A stretch of DNA of 64,000 bases from Sulfitobacter sp. F26204 (GCF_026410305.1 NZ_JAPMLQ010000009.1:62001-126000); one strand, 5' to 3'. Positions 42,814 to 52,531 are shown, numbered from the stretch's first letter. Made by a program: numbers and translations. The notes: generated from the sequence alone by a model not told the origin.

Positions 42814-43302
42814 TCATCTCAATTTAGCGTTGGTTATGAATTTTTGCAGCGTGGTGTTCATCTCGCTAACCTCATCTGACGACATGTCTTTGAAAAGTTT
42901 TTGGCGGGCTTTCTGCACGTCCGGTTCTGCGGCCTCCAGCAATTGGCGTCCGGCTTGTGACAGAGAAATCTGTGCAAAACGACGATCGGTTTTTAGTGCG
43001 TTTTTGTGCAACAAGCCACGTTCCGCCAGTTTATCGACAAGGCGGCTGGTGACGGTGCGATCAACCGCTGCAAGGTCGGACAAATCACATATCGTCAAAA
43101 TTTCATCCGCGATAAGACAGCGCAAGATGCGCCATTCAACTATCTTAAGCGCATGTCGGCGTAGCACCGCGTTCATCGTATCCTGCATCTGCCGAGCCGC
43201 CAGCACTATCATCTGCTCTGGCGGGTCTATCTGATCAAGCCAGTCTGCATGGGGCGTATGAAAAGCGATATGTGCGGGCATCAATGTCAGCTCCTGTTTC
43301 AT
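42814..43302 (-). CDS. MarR-family regulator of the aryl-CoA module
   Basis: 162 aa from MKQELTLMPAHIAFH; an internal Met seven codons later is possible. Winged helix: ALKIVEWRILRCLIADEILTICDLSDLAAVDRTVTSRLVDKLAERGLL, with the wing KTDRRFAQISLSQAGRQLL. Divergent from the bifunctional monooxygenase gene with a perfect palindrome between them. MarR regulators of such modules usually release DNA on binding an aryl-CoA; the ligand is inferred. Confidence 0.9.
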   Translation of the reverse strand: MKQELTLMPAHIAFHTPHADWLDQIDPPEQMIVLAARQMQDTMNAVLRRHALKIVEWRILRCLIADEILTICDLSDLAAVDRTVTSRLVDKLAERGLLHKNALKTDRRFAQISLSQAGRQLLEAAEPDVQKARQKLFKDMSSDEVSEMNTTLQKFITNAKLR

Positions 43303-43353
43303 CTTGATCGTGTGACTAGCACAACAAGAAAGGACTTGCGACTCATAATCGTA

Positions 43354-43373
43354 ATATGTGTTATAGCACATAT
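43354..43373. promoter_or_regulatory. MarR operator
   Basis: ATATGTG-TTATAG-CACATAT: perfect 7-base arms around a 6-base centre, in the 104-base gap between the divergent MarR and monooxygenase genes. Confidence 0.7.
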
Positions 43374-43406
43374 AAAGCACACTATGATGTGATTCTGGGA
43401 GGTTGT

Positions 43407-45755
43407 ATGCGCATTTCGATAGTCGGAGGCGGGCCGGGGGGGCTGTACACGGCTCTTTTAACCAAAAAGGCAAAACCCGATTGGGACATTGACGTTTACG
43501 AGCAGAATCAGGCGGATGACACCTTTGGTTTCGGGGTCGTTTTTTCTGACGATACGCTTGATGAATTTCTGAATCGGGACAAACCGCTGTTTGAGTTGAT
43601 GCGCGACCAATTTGCCTATTGGCAGGATGTCGCCGTGCATTTCAAAGGCCATGAGATGCGCGCCGGCGGCAACGGCTTTTGCGGCATGTCGCGCCACACG
43701 CTATTGCGCCTGCTGCAACAACGGTGCGCCGATGTGGGTGTGAGAATGCATTTTGGTGTCACAATTGATCCGGCAAACCTGAAAACCCGATTTGCTGACA
43801 GCGACGTAATTGTTGCTGGAGACGGGATCAACTCGGCCATTCGCGAATATCACAAGGATGCTTTTCAGCCCAGCAATAAGCTGCGGAGCAACAGGTTTTG
43901 CTGGATGGGATCCACACGACCCATGGGCGAATTCAACTATTTCTTTACAGAAACCAATCACGGCCCCGTCGTGGCGCATTGTTATCAATACGACAAAGAT
44001 CATTCGACTTGGGTGTTTGAGATGAGCGAGGATACCTGGGCGGGTCTTGAATTTCGCGAAACCGATGAAGAAGACAGCCGCGCCAAGTTGGAGGAAATAT
44101 TCAGCAGCGAACTGCAGGGGCACTCTCTGTTGCTAAATCGTTCGAACTGGCGGCAGTTCCCGCGCGTTTTCTGCGAAAACTGGTACACGGACAACATCGT
44201 TATTCTGGGGGACGCCAAGGCGAGCGCCCATTTTTCGATCGGGTCGGGGACCAAACTGGCAATGGAATGTGCCATCGCTCTTTCAGATGCCTTGGTCGAG
44301 CAGGGTGAAACGGACGTGCAGGCGGCTTTTCAGGCCTATGATACTGCGCGCCGCACGCCCTGCCAGATCACGCAGCACAATGCTGATGTATCGCTGGCAT
44401 GGTTTGAACATATGGACCGGTCCTGGGATATGGACCCCTATCAATTTGCGATGGTGGTGATGTGCCGCGCGAAATCGATCACCTATGACAATCTGATTGT
44501 GCGCGATCCGGAATTCGTGCGGAAGGTGGATGATGAATGGTATGATCGCCTCCTTGCACAAACCGGTGAAGACCTGCGCAAATCGCGACCTACGCCGATG
44601 TTTTCCCAGTTTTCACTGCGGGGCATGACGCTGGCGAACCGGGTTGTGATGTCACCTATGGCACAATACAGCGCTGACAGCGATGGCAACCTGACCGATT
44701 GGCACAAGATACATTATTGCAGCCATGCGACGGGCGGCATGGGGCTGATATTTACCGAAATGACTTGCCCTGCCGCTGATGCCCGTATCACCCAAGGGTG
44801 CCCGGGCATGTGGACCGATACCCATGAGGCCCAGTGGAAAGACATCGTCGATTTCATCCATACCCATACCGGCGCCAAGGTGGCGATGCAGTTGGGCCAT
44901 GCCGGTCGCAAGGGATCGACCCAGCTGGGCTGGGAAAAGATGGACCACCCGATCGCAGAGACTGCGCACAACTGGCCCTTGGTATCGGCCTCTGCCCAGC
45001 CATGGTTTGAAGGTGAAAGCGCCGTGCCTGCCCCCCTTGATCGGGCCGGGATGGACCGGATCAAGGCCGAGTTTGTTCAGGGCACCGTGCGCGCCGCGCG
45101 CGCGGGATTTGATCTGTTGGAACTGCATTGTGCGCATGGGTATTTGCTGGCGTCCTTCCTGTCGCCGCTGACAAACCTGCGCAACGATGAATACGGCGGC
45201 AGCGTTGAAAACCGTCTGCGTTTTCCGCTCGAGGTGTTTGACGCGATGCGCGCTGAATGGCCCGATGATCGCCCCATGTCGGTGCGCTTGTCGGGCACAG
45301 ATTGGAAGGACGGCGGACTGATTGAAGAAGATCTGGTTGCGATTGCGCGTGCGTTCGAAAGCGCCGGTTGTGATCTGATCGACGTATCGGCGGGCCAGAC
45401 CGTTGCCGATCAGGAACCGGTCTATGGTCGCATGTTTCAGGCCCATCTGGCCGAGGCCGTGCGCAATCTGACGGGCATGGCGACTATGGCGGTGGGCGCG
45501 ATCACCGAAGCGGCTCAGGTGAATACCATTCTACACACGCGCCGCGCCGATTTGGTTGCACTGGGTCGCCCGCATATGTGGAACCCCTATTTCACCCATC
45601 AGGCCGCTGCATGGTACGGGGCGCGCAATGAACCCATGTGGCCCAAACAATATGTAAGCGGCGCTGTTCAGGCCTTCCGCGAAGCAGAGAAATCGCGCGA
45701 ACGGATGATCGAGCTTCAACGCAAGGCCGCGCCGGGCCGCCACTCCAATTCATAA
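43407..45755 (+). CDS. Bifunctional aryl-CoA monooxygenase/reductase (anthraniloyl- or salicylyl-CoA type)
   Basis: 782 aa from MRISIVGGGPGGLYTALL, preceded by GGGAGG. Residues 1-390: FAD aromatic monooxygenase, with the dinucleotide motif at 7-12, DSDVIVAGDGINSAIR and VILGDAKASAHFSIGSGTKLAM. Residues about 395-780: old-yellow-enzyme NADH:flavin reductase domain (RVVMSPMAQYSA, LGHAGRKGS, HCAHGYLLASFLSPLTN, DLVALGRPHMWNPY). This fusion and length match 2-aminobenzoyl-CoA monooxygenase/reductase and salicylyl-CoA 5-hydroxylase. Followed 28 bases later by a CoA ligase, so substrate activation and ring attack are paired. Confidence 0.88.
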   Translation: MRISIVGGGPGGLYTALLTKKAKPDWDIDVYEQNQADDTFGFGVVFSDDTLDEFLNRDKPLFELMRDQFAYWQDVAVHFKGHEMRAGGNGFCGMSRHTLLRLLQQRCADVGVRMHFGVTIDPANLKTRFADSDVIVAGDGINSAIREYHKDAFQPSNKLRSNRFCWMGSTRPMGEFNYFFTETNHGPVVAHCYQYDKDHSTWVFEMSEDTWAGLEFRETDEEDSRAKLEEIFSSELQGHSLLLNRSNWRQFPRVFCENWYTDNIVILGDAKASAHFSIGSGTKLAMECAIALSDALVEQGETDVQAAFQAYDTARRTPCQITQHNADVSLAWFEHMDRSWDMDPYQFAMVVMCRAKSITYDNLIVRDPEFVRKVDDEWYDRLLAQTGEDLRKSRPTPMFSQFSLRGMTLANRVVMSPMAQYSADSDGNLTDWHKIHYCSHATGGMGLIFTEMTCPAADARITQGCPGMWTDTHEAQWKDIVDFIHTHTGAKVAMQLGHAGRKGSTQLGWEKMDHPIAETAHNWPLVSASAQPWFEGESAVPAPLDRAGMDRIKAEFVQGTVRAARAGFDLLELHCAHGYLLASFLSPLTNLRNDEYGGSVENRLRFPLEVFDAMRAEWPDDRPMSVRLSGTDWKDGGLIEEDLVAIARAFESAGCDLIDVSAGQTVADQEPVYGRMFQAHLAEAVRNLTGMATMAVGAITEAAQVNTILHTRRADLVALGRPHMWNPYFTHQAAAWYGARNEPMWPKQYVSGAVQAFREAEKSRERMIELQRKAAPGRHSNS

Positions 45756-45783
45756 GTCATCCGCTTTATCAGGAGGATTCACC

Positions 45784-47346
45784 GTGCAAATATCCGACAA
45801 TCAAACCCTGTCACAATGGTTGCACCACCACGCCTCGAATACCCCCGATGCATTGGCATTAGACGGGGCAGGCGGGCCGCTAAGCTATAAGGCGTTGTCG
45901 GACGAGGTCGGCCGGTTGGCATCGGGGTTGGCACGGCTTGGTATTGGTCCGGGTGATACGGTTGGGGTGCAACTGCCCAACACGCGCGATTTCGTCATCT
46001 GTTTTCTGGCGGTGACGGCGCGGGGCGGTATATTTCAGACGTTGCACATGCCTTATCGCAGCAGCGAACTGCGCACGCTTTTGGCGGATTCAGGGGCCAA
46101 GGCAGTGATTGTGACACATGGCGCATCTGATAGCCGGGCCGAGGACGTAATGCAGGTAGCGCAAGATCTGCCCGCGCTTGCGCATGTTATAACACTGGGC
46201 CGTACCCTTGATGGCTGCGCGGCCTATGAAGACCTTGCAACAACGTCAGCGCAGGCGCGGGATATGCACGCCTCGACGGCTGCTGATCACTATTTGCTGT
46301 TATATACCTCTGGCACCACGGCGGGGCCGAAAGGTGTGCCGCATGTCTATGCCAACTTTCTGAACAACGCGCGCAGCGCGGCCCGAGAAATGCAGATCGG
46401 CGCAGATGCGCGGGTGATGTCGCTGGCCCCGATGTCGCATTTATATGGGCTGTTCACATTGCATATGGCGCTTGCGGCCGGAGCGACACAGGTACTTGTC
46501 CCGGCGTTTCACCCCGACAGGGTTGTAAGTGACATAGAAACCAATAAGCCCAGCCATATCTACGCGGCACCTGCGCATTTCGCCGGCGCTGTTGCCACAG
46601 ATGCGCTTGATGCCGGTGCCTTGGACAACGTGCAATTGCTGTGTCTGTCCGGCTCAGCGGTGCCACCAGCCCTAGCCAAGGCGGTGGACGACAAGATGCC
46701 CAAGGGCACTGTCGTTCAATTGTGGGGCATGAGCGAGTTGCAGGCGGGCTGTTATGGGCGCCCCGATGACCCCGTGCACACAAGAACTGGTAGCTGTGGG
46801 CGCGCCGCGCCGCACACAGAATTACGGGTTCTGGATGACAGCGCAACCCCACTGCCCCCCGGACAAGAAGGGGCATTACAGGTGCGCGGCCCGTCCCTGT
46901 TTGGCGGATACCTCAACCGCCCGCAGGAAACCTCGGCCAGCTTCGTGGCAGGGGGTTGGTTTGCCACGGGTGATCTGGCAGTGATCGACGCGGACGGTTT
47001 CGTGCGCATCACCGGGCGCACCAAGGAACTGATCAATCGCGGCGGCGTGAAATACAACCCAATTGAGGTCGAAGACATTGCGATGGGGCTGGCGCAGGTC
47101 ACCAATTGCGCTGTCGTGCCTGTACCGGATGCGACTTTGGGCGAAAGGGGCTGTTTGTGCGTGTGTTTAGGGCCGAACACCAAGCTGACGCTCGCCCAAG
47201 TGACCGAGGCATTGAACGCTGCCGGGATTGCGAAATTCAAATGGCCTGAACGGCTTGAGATTTTGGCCGATCTACCCATGACACCCACACGTAAAGTTAT
47301 CCGCAGCGCATTGCGTGCTGCAATCATCAACAGAGAGGAAAAATAG
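45784..47346 (+). CDS. AMP-dependent aryl/acyl-CoA ligase
   Basis: 520 aa; GTG or ATG start (MQISDNQTLSQWLHHHASNTPDA). AMP-binding signature YTSGTTAGPKGVPHVYANF (about 173-191), GWFATGDLAVIDADGFVRITGRTKELINRGGVKYNPIEVE, and the C-terminal lysine region MTPTRKVIR. Should form the CoA thioester used by the preceding monooxygenase; anthranilate or salicylate are the best candidates by context. Overlaps the next gene by one base. Confidence 0.87.
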   Translation: MQISDNQTLSQWLHHHASNTPDALALDGAGGPLSYKALSDEVGRLASGLARLGIGPGDTVGVQLPNTRDFVICFLAVTARGGIFQTLHMPYRSSELRTLLADSGAKAVIVTHGASDSRAEDVMQVAQDLPALAHVITLGRTLDGCAAYEDLATTSAQARDMHASTAADHYLLLYTSGTTAGPKGVPHVYANFLNNARSAAREMQIGADARVMSLAPMSHLYGLFTLHMALAAGATQVLVPAFHPDRVVSDIETNKPSHIYAAPAHFAGAVATDALDAGALDNVQLLCLSGSAVPPALAKAVDDKMPKGTVVQLWGMSELQAGCYGRPDDPVHTRTGSCGRAAPHTELRVLDDSATPLPPGQEGALQVRGPSLFGGYLNRPQETSASFVAGGWFATGDLAVIDADGFVRITGRTKELINRGGVKYNPIEVEDIAMGLAQVTNCAVVPVPDATLGERGCLCVCLGPNTKLTLAQVTEALNAAGIAKFKWPERLEILADLPMTPTRKVIRSALRAAIINREEK

Positions 47347-47906
47347 TGACCTTTGAACTGCACACACCACAAACCGCACCGAATGGTGCGAAGGACCGTT
47401 TGCAAGCGGTCAGCGACAGCTTGGGTGGGTTTTTGCCAAACCTTTATCGCCAGATGGCTAACGCCCCTGCGGTACTGGATGCCTATCTGGACCTGTCCGA
47501 TACCTTGCGCAAGACCAGTTTTTCCCCGGCGGAACAGCAATTGATCCTGTTGACCGCCAGTGTGCGCAACGGCTGCGCCTATTGCGTGCCTGCGCATACA
47601 TCGGCGGCCCGTATGGCCAAGCTCGACAAGGATACAATTACGGCGATCCGGGATGGCAAACCCATTGAGGATGCCAGGCTGGAAACATTGCGCAGTTTTA
47701 CGGAGGAATTGCTGGAAACGCGCGGCAAGCTGAGCGACGATTCCAAGCAAAGGTTTCTGGACGCTGGTTTTACCCAGCAACAGTCCATCGAAGTGCTGAT
47801 TGGCATTGCGATGAAGGCGCTTTCAAACAGCTTTGCCCGTATGGTCGGCACGCCTGTTGATGATGTGCTTACGAAACTGACATGGGATGGCAACGATCAG
47901 GTCTGA
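47346..47906 (+). CDS. Carboxymuconolactone decarboxylase/AhpD-like protein
   Basis: 186 aa. CMD fold with the redox pair CAYC in RNGCAYCVPAHTSAARM (about 76-92), typical of AhpD-like peroxidase-related proteins. N-terminus LQAVSDSLGGFLPNLYRQMANAPAVLDAYLDLSDTLRK. In the aryl-CoA operon it may protect against peroxide made by the flavin oxygenase, or take part in ring cleavage; undecided. Confidence 0.85.
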   Translation: MTFELHTPQTAPNGAKDRLQAVSDSLGGFLPNLYRQMANAPAVLDAYLDLSDTLRKTSFSPAEQQLILLTASVRNGCAYCVPAHTSAARMAKLDKDTITAIRDGKPIEDARLETLRSFTEELLETRGKLSDDSKQRFLDAGFTQQQSIEVLIGIAMKALSNSFARMVGTPVDDVLTKLTWDGNDQV

Positions 47907-47932
47907 CAACTCAAATAAATAGGGAGAGAAAA

Positions 47933-49069
47933 ATGAAACTTACAACAATTGTCACATTGGCAGCTGGGCTGGCGGTATCCGCGCTCCCTGCGATTGCCGA
48001 AACTAAAATAGGGATGATTACCACATTATCAGGCGGAGGGGCCGGACTTGGCACTGATGTGCGCGACGGCTTCATGCTTGCGATTGAACAATCTGGGCGC
48101 ACTGATGTCGAAGTGGTGATTGAGGATGATCAACGAAAGCCTGACATCGCTGTGCAATTATTAGACAGGATGATCCAGTCGGAAAAAGTGGATATCCTGA
48201 CAGGGATTATCTGGTCAAACCTTGCTATGGCAGTTGTGCCGGGAGCAACAGCTCGGGGGGTGATTTACCTGTCACCCAATGCGGGCCCGTCAGCATTGGC
48301 CGGTAAAGGCTGTCATGAGAATTATTTTAATGTGGCGTGGCAAAATGACAACCTGCACGAAGCAGCGGGCGCGTATGCCAATGATGCAGGACACGTCAAA
48401 ACCATAATTATGGCGCCAAACTACCCTGCAGGCCAGGATGCCCTCAATGGCTTCAAACGCATGTACAAAGGCGAGGTTGCGGGAGAGATTTATACCAAAC
48501 TTGGCCAAACCGATTATGCCGCAGAAATCGCACAGATACGCGCATCGGGCGCAGACAGCGTCTTTTTCTTTCTGCCCGGCGGCATGGGAATATCTTTTCT
48601 CAAACAATATGCGGGATCAGGGGTAGATTTGCCTTTGGTGGGCCCTGCGTTTTCGTTCGATCAAAACATCCTTCAAGCAGTTGGTGACGCAGCACTTGGC
48701 GTCAAGAATACGTCGCAATGGAACAAAGATCTGGATAACGACGCAAACAAAGCCTTTGTTGAATCCTATCAGGGAAAATATGGGCGCTTGCCATCGCTTC
48801 AATCCAGTCAAGGGTTTGACACGGCGAACCTGATTTTGAGTGCGCTCGATGTTGCCGAGGTTTCTGATGCTGATGCATTTCGCGAAGCACTTCGCGCAGC
48901 GAAATTCGCCTCTACGCGTGGCGATTTTGCCTTTGGTCCAAATCATCACCCCATTCAGACGATCTATGTTCGGGAGGTCATAAAGGAAGGGGATATCTAT
49001 ACCAATCGCCTGATTGGCCCAGTTCTTGAAAAGTACGGTGATGCCTATGCTAAAGATTGCAAAATGTGA
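47933..49069 (+). CDS. ABC binding protein, branched-chain/aromatic type (LivK-like)
   Basis: 378 aa from MKLTTIVTLAAGLAVSALPAIAE, a Sec signal peptide; AGGGAGAG lies seven bases upstream. Peripla_BP_6 features: KIGMITTLSGGGAGLGTDVRDGFMLAIEQSG, VDILTGIIWSNLAMAV, APNYPAGQDALNGFKRMYKG. Such proteins bring aromatic acids to LivHMGF-type transporters. No permease or ATPase follows; the downstream DNA is decayed IS sequence, so transporter genes may have been lost or lie elsewhere. Confidence 0.87.
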   Translation: MKLTTIVTLAAGLAVSALPAIAETKIGMITTLSGGGAGLGTDVRDGFMLAIEQSGRTDVEVVIEDDQRKPDIAVQLLDRMIQSEKVDILTGIIWSNLAMAVVPGATARGVIYLSPNAGPSALAGKGCHENYFNVAWQNDNLHEAAGAYANDAGHVKTIIMAPNYPAGQDALNGFKRMYKGEVAGEIYTKLGQTDYAAEIAQIRASGADSVFFFLPGGMGISFLKQYAGSGVDLPLVGPAFSFDQNILQAVGDAALGVKNTSQWNKDLDNDANKAFVESYQGKYGRLPSLQSSQGFDTANLILSALDVAEVSDADAFREALRAAKFASTRGDFAFGPNHHPIQTIYVREVIKEGDIYTNRLIGPVLEKYGDAYAKDCKM

Positions 49070-49129
49070 GCTTGGTTTCAATATATCGCCAAGTATTCGC
49101 GGTTTAAGAGCACTCTTTTCTTGCAATGG

Positions 49130-49335
49130 TCACGCTTCAAAAGTTTTGGTGGTCGTGACGAGAGTATTGGCTGAGAGAAAAGCACTAAAGCATGTCTTAT
49201 AATAGGTTGAGACCAATCCTCAATCTTTGAACCTACCGAACATTTGCTCGATACGTTCGCGACGCCTAAAGCGATGCTTTCTTATCGAGCAGCTTTGTTA
49301 TGAGACTGGCGCCCCGGGGTGCAGGATCGTGTTCC
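49130..49335 (-). pseudogene. IS5-family transposase remnant
   Basis: Minus-strand reading gives CTPGRQSHNKAAR, then after a frameshift KHRFRRRERIEQMFGRFKD, a stop codon, and GLVSTYYKTCFSAFLSANTL. This is the C-terminal R-x-R-I-E-x-M-F-G-R-x-K-D block of IS5-family transposases with at least one frameshift and one stop. Confidence 0.6.
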
Positions 49336-49785
49336 CCTTTTTAGATCTCAAATTTGTGACTGCACGATGCGTTCAGCATTAGGTGGCGTGGATTGAGATA
49401 GCGATATTATCAGCTGTTTCTTCCACCAACTGACTTATGACCTGTGCGAAATCTCAAATCGCTCCAACGCTTTCAGCGCTTGTACATGGTCTTCGGCGGG
49501 CCATGTGCAGCAGGCGCGCCACAGTGCCGTAACTCATTTCGCTTGATAGATACGATGTCACTCAGAAGAAGCTCTCCTCAAAATTGCTCAGACAAGGAGA
49601 TAAATTTTGGACCGTGCCGTTTAGCGCCAGCGAATGCCTATCGGTAGGCTGCCAGCATGCTATGCACAACATGCATAATATATATACGCTTTATGTCTTA
49701 GACGTGCGGTAGCACGACCGAATATCGTTGTCCGAGAAAGGCCAGCGCTGACAAATGTTTGCGCGGCTTAGACAATGAGGCGACT
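49336..49785. other. Non-coding gap, degraded DNA
   Basis: 450 bases with only short, codon-atypical open frames. A stretch around 49440-49560 may be further broken coding sequence on the minus strand, but no family is recognised. The promoter for the following catabolic operon should be in its right part; none was assigned. GAGG at 49776-49779 is the ribosome-binding site of the next gene. Confidence 0.4.
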
Positions 49786-50853
49786 ATGAAATTCGGCACG
49801 ATGACACAGATCCAAATTCCCCGTCCTTGGCATGAAACGAGCGAGCGCGAGGCCTATTGGAACGGGCTAGATCAGGGCGTTGCCGCAGAGGCTGCCGGGT
49901 TTGAATATTTCTGGATAACCGAACAGCATTTTCTCGCTGAAATCGGCCATGCAGCGGCATCAGACATGTTTCTGGCCGCGCTGTCGCAAAGGACAAAGAC
50001 GTTGCGCATGGGGCTGGGTGTTGTGGTGTTGCCGATTCACAATCCGATCAATGTGGCCGAAAGGGTGGCTTGCCTGGACGTGCTTTCCAATGGTCGCGTT
50101 GAGTTTGGTTCGGGGCGGGGCACGACGCCTTATATCGTTGAAGGGCTGGGGTTTGATCCCGCAGAAGGGCGTGGGCGCGGCGCAGAATCGCTGGAGGCCA
50201 TTCTGAAGATGTATGATGCGCCAAAATTCCCCGGTTACAAAGGCGAGTACTATAATCTGGCGGCAAGAGAGATTCTGCCACGCCCGATACAGGATCCGCA
50301 TCCTCCCTTGTGGATCGCAGCGACGAACCTCGGTACTTATGAATTTGCGGGCCAGCAGGGTTTCGGGGTCATCGGTGTTACACGAAACAGCATCGAAGAA
50401 ACCAAAGCGGCGGTAGACAAATACAGGGCGGCGGCAGCGAGCGCCGATGACAGCACGTTAATAGGACGTTACGCCAACAATCAGGCAGCGGTGTTTGGTA
50501 TAGCCTGTTGTCATGACGACGATGCGACTGGGCGTAAGTTAGCTTGTGATGCCGCACGTTGGTATTATGGGGACAATGACGCAGAGTTGAATCATATGCG
50601 TTTCGCGACCGCTCAGGGCGGGGTGGAACAAATTCGTGCCAACATCAGCAAGCTTTCTGACGATGATATGATCGAACAGGGCATGGCCATTGGCGGCAAT
50701 CCCGATACGATTTGCAGGCAGGTTGAAAAATGGGGCAGCACCGGCATCGATCAAATGATCTTTTTCATGCAGGCCGGTTTTACCACACATGATCAGGTGA
50801 TGCGCTCAATCGAACTGATTGGTGAAAAGGTCATTCCGAAGTTTCAATCCTGA
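49786..50853 (+). CDS. Luciferase-like flavin-dependent monooxygenase (LLM)
   Basis: 355 aa from MKFGTMTQIQIPRPWHE, after GAGG. Bacterial luciferase fold: GLDQGVAAEAAGFEYFWITEQHF, RMGLGVVVLPIHNPINVAERVACLDVLSNGRVEFGSGRG, and a C-terminal AIGGNPDTICRQVEKWGSTGIDQMIFFMQAG. Uses reduced FMN to insert oxygen, so it needs a reductase; two flavin-reductase genes lie at 53.7-55.2 kb. The substrate is unknown; the neighbouring hydrolases suggest a nitrogen-containing compound. Stop overlaps the next start (TGATG). Confidence 0.87.
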   Translation: MKFGTMTQIQIPRPWHETSEREAYWNGLDQGVAAEAAGFEYFWITEQHFLAEIGHAAASDMFLAALSQRTKTLRMGLGVVVLPIHNPINVAERVACLDVLSNGRVEFGSGRGTTPYIVEGLGFDPAEGRGRGAESLEAILKMYDAPKFPGYKGEYYNLAAREILPRPIQDPHPPLWIAATNLGTYEFAGQQGFGVIGVTRNSIEETKAAVDKYRAAAASADDSTLIGRYANNQAAVFGIACCHDDDATGRKLACDAARWYYGDNDAELNHMRFATAQGGVEQIRANISKLSDDDMIEQGMAIGGNPDTICRQVEKWGSTGIDQMIFFMQAGFTTHDQVMRSIELIGEKVIPKFQS

Positions 50854-52010
50854 TGTCGCGGCTTGACTTTACACCAGAGGAATTTGCCAATCGCCGCGCC
50901 ATGGCCGGCGAGGCGATGCGCGCCGCGGGCATTGAGTGGTTGATAGTGATCAATCCAAGGTCAATTCACTGGCTAACGGGCTGCCGCGCAAAAAGCTACC
51001 AGGCGTTTCAATGTCTGTTTTTTTCGTCCAAGGGCGCGCCGCCTGTCTATCTTGCCCGGGTATCTGAAAAGCTGGAGATAGAGGCCGAGGCGCTTGCGGA
51101 TGGCTTTCATTATTGGGGTGACACAGACAAGCCCGATCCCGGTGCGGTTTTTGGTGATCTGTTCGCGAAACTGGGTCTGACGGGAAAATCAGTCGCGATC
51201 GAGCGCCCGAATGCCTATCTGGGCGCACCGATGTATGAAGCATTGGCGCGGGCAAGTGGGTCGCCCATGGCCGATGCTTCAGCGCTTTTGGATGGGCTGC
51301 GTTTAATTAAATCAGAGGCAGAGATAACCTTCATCCGCAAAGCGGCCCAGATTGCTACCGTTTCAATGGGCCGTCTGCAAGAAGTGTTGAGTGTAGGGCA
51401 AAGCGAACTGGCACTGACCGGAGGGATTTATCAAGCCGCGACAACGGCAGGGGGCGAAGTGCCGGCCAGCCCCATCAATTTGTCTGCGGGGGCGCGGGGG
51501 CTGTTTTGCCATGGTGCACCCGGCGCGCGCGCTGTTGAACAGGGTGATATTGGCAATGCAGAATATGCGATCCCTTATCGTGGCTACCCGGTGTCTATCG
51601 GGCGGCAATTTTGCCTAGGTCCGGTTTCAACAGAATTGGCGGATGCCCATGCTTGCGTCGCCCAAGCACTGCAGGCGGCGATTGCGACTTGTGCTCCGGG
51701 TGTCCCGGCTTGCGAAGTATTTACTGCTGCTGAAGAGGCTTTGGTCCGTTCGGGGTTTGCCCCGCACCGCGTGCATACGATGGGCTATGCCATGGCAACG
51801 GCTTTTCCCCCCGCTACCGGAGAAGCGTTTCATATCAGTTCTGCCAATAGCGCCGAACTAAAATCGGGGATGCAGATATCGATCTGCCCCAATTTGTTTT
51901 CGACAGATCTGAACATGGGTGTGCGTCTGGTCGACAATGTTATGATCACAGACAGCGGTGCCGAGGTGCTGACCAAGTACCCGCATGACGTCATCCAAGG
52001 GAGACTTTAA
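50853..52010 (+). CDS. M24-fold hydrolase lacking metal ligands (creatinase-like), copy 1
   Basis: 385 aa. Creatinase/aminopeptidase P fold: N-terminal WLIVINPRSIHWLTGCRAKSYQ and a C-terminal pita-bread domain. His220 (FCHGAP) is kept, but the metal residues are not: the Asp-Asp pair is Glu and Ser in GDIGNAEYAIPYRGYPVSIG (231-250), the later His is replaced in HTMGYAMAT, and the Glu of the E-P motif is Cys (ISICPN). This points to a metal-free C-N hydrolase like creatinase or DoeA ectoine hydrolase rather than a peptidase. Translationally coupled to the LLM monooxygenase; a paralogue lies at 60.6 kb. Confidence 0.82.
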   Translation: MSRLDFTPEEFANRRAMAGEAMRAAGIEWLIVINPRSIHWLTGCRAKSYQAFQCLFFSSKGAPPVYLARVSEKLEIEAEALADGFHYWGDTDKPDPGAVFGDLFAKLGLTGKSVAIERPNAYLGAPMYEALARASGSPMADASALLDGLRLIKSEAEITFIRKAAQIATVSMGRLQEVLSVGQSELALTGGIYQAATTAGGEVPASPINLSAGARGLFCHGAPGARAVEQGDIGNAEYAIPYRGYPVSIGRQFCLGPVSTELADAHACVAQALQAAIATCAPGVPACEVFTAAEEALVRSGFAPHRVHTMGYAMATAFPPATGEAFHISSANSAELKSGMQISICPNLFSTDLNMGVRLVDNVMITDSGAEVLTKYPHDVIQGRL

Positions 52011-52011
52011 C

Positions 52012-52530
52012 ATGGCTAACCCTGAACCCGTCGTTAGATTATTTGACAAAGACGCTGGTGGACCTGACGGCAGGCGTAAGCTGGATCGTATAGACCGGGC
52101 GATATTACATCTGCTACAGGCTGACGCCCGTATCGCAAATAAGGAAATCGCGCGTCGGGTTAACTTGTCGCCCACACCCTGCTTGCGGCGCGTCAGGCTG
52201 TTGGAGGAAGCAGGTTATATTCAACGTTACAAAACTGTTCTTGATCCCAATCAACTGGGGTATGCCATACGCGCGTTTCTGGGGATCAAACGCAGCCGCA
52301 ATTCGAGCCGCACGTCGGTGGCTGACGAGGTACTGAAAATACCGGAAGTATTGGCCTGTCATGTTGTCAGCGGAGAATTTGATCTGTTAGTTGAAATTGT
52401 GGCACGAGACATGGAACATTATTCAGAAATTGCGCTGGAGCATATTGCAGAAATGGACAGTGTACTGGATTTGCGCAGCACATTCTCCATAAAGACGCTC
52501 AAGACCGATGGGCCTTTGCCGATGTGTTAG
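52012..52530 (+). CDS. Lrp/AsnC-family regulator
   Basis: 172 aa from MANPEPVVRLFDKDAGG. Helix-turn-helix LDRIDRAILHLLQADARIANKEIARRVNLSPTPCLRRVRLLEEAGYI and an AsnC ligand-binding domain (EVLACHVVSGEFDLLVEIVARDMEHY). Starts one base after the M24 gene stop, so it is part of the LLM operon. Likely senses an amino-acid-like pathway intermediate. Converges with the M20 gene, one base apart. Confidence 0.9.
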   Translation: MANPEPVVRLFDKDAGGPDGRRKLDRIDRAILHLLQADARIANKEIARRVNLSPTPCLRRVRLLEEAGYIQRYKTVLDPNQLGYAIRAFLGIKRSRNSSRTSVADEVLKIPEVLACHVVSGEFDLLVEIVARDMEHYSEIALEHIAEMDSVLDLRSTFSIKTLKTDGPLPMC

Positions 52531-52531
52531 G

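Noticed and set aside
49444-49647. 67-codon open frame in the IS debris
   Set aside because: No start signal and no similarity that I recognise.
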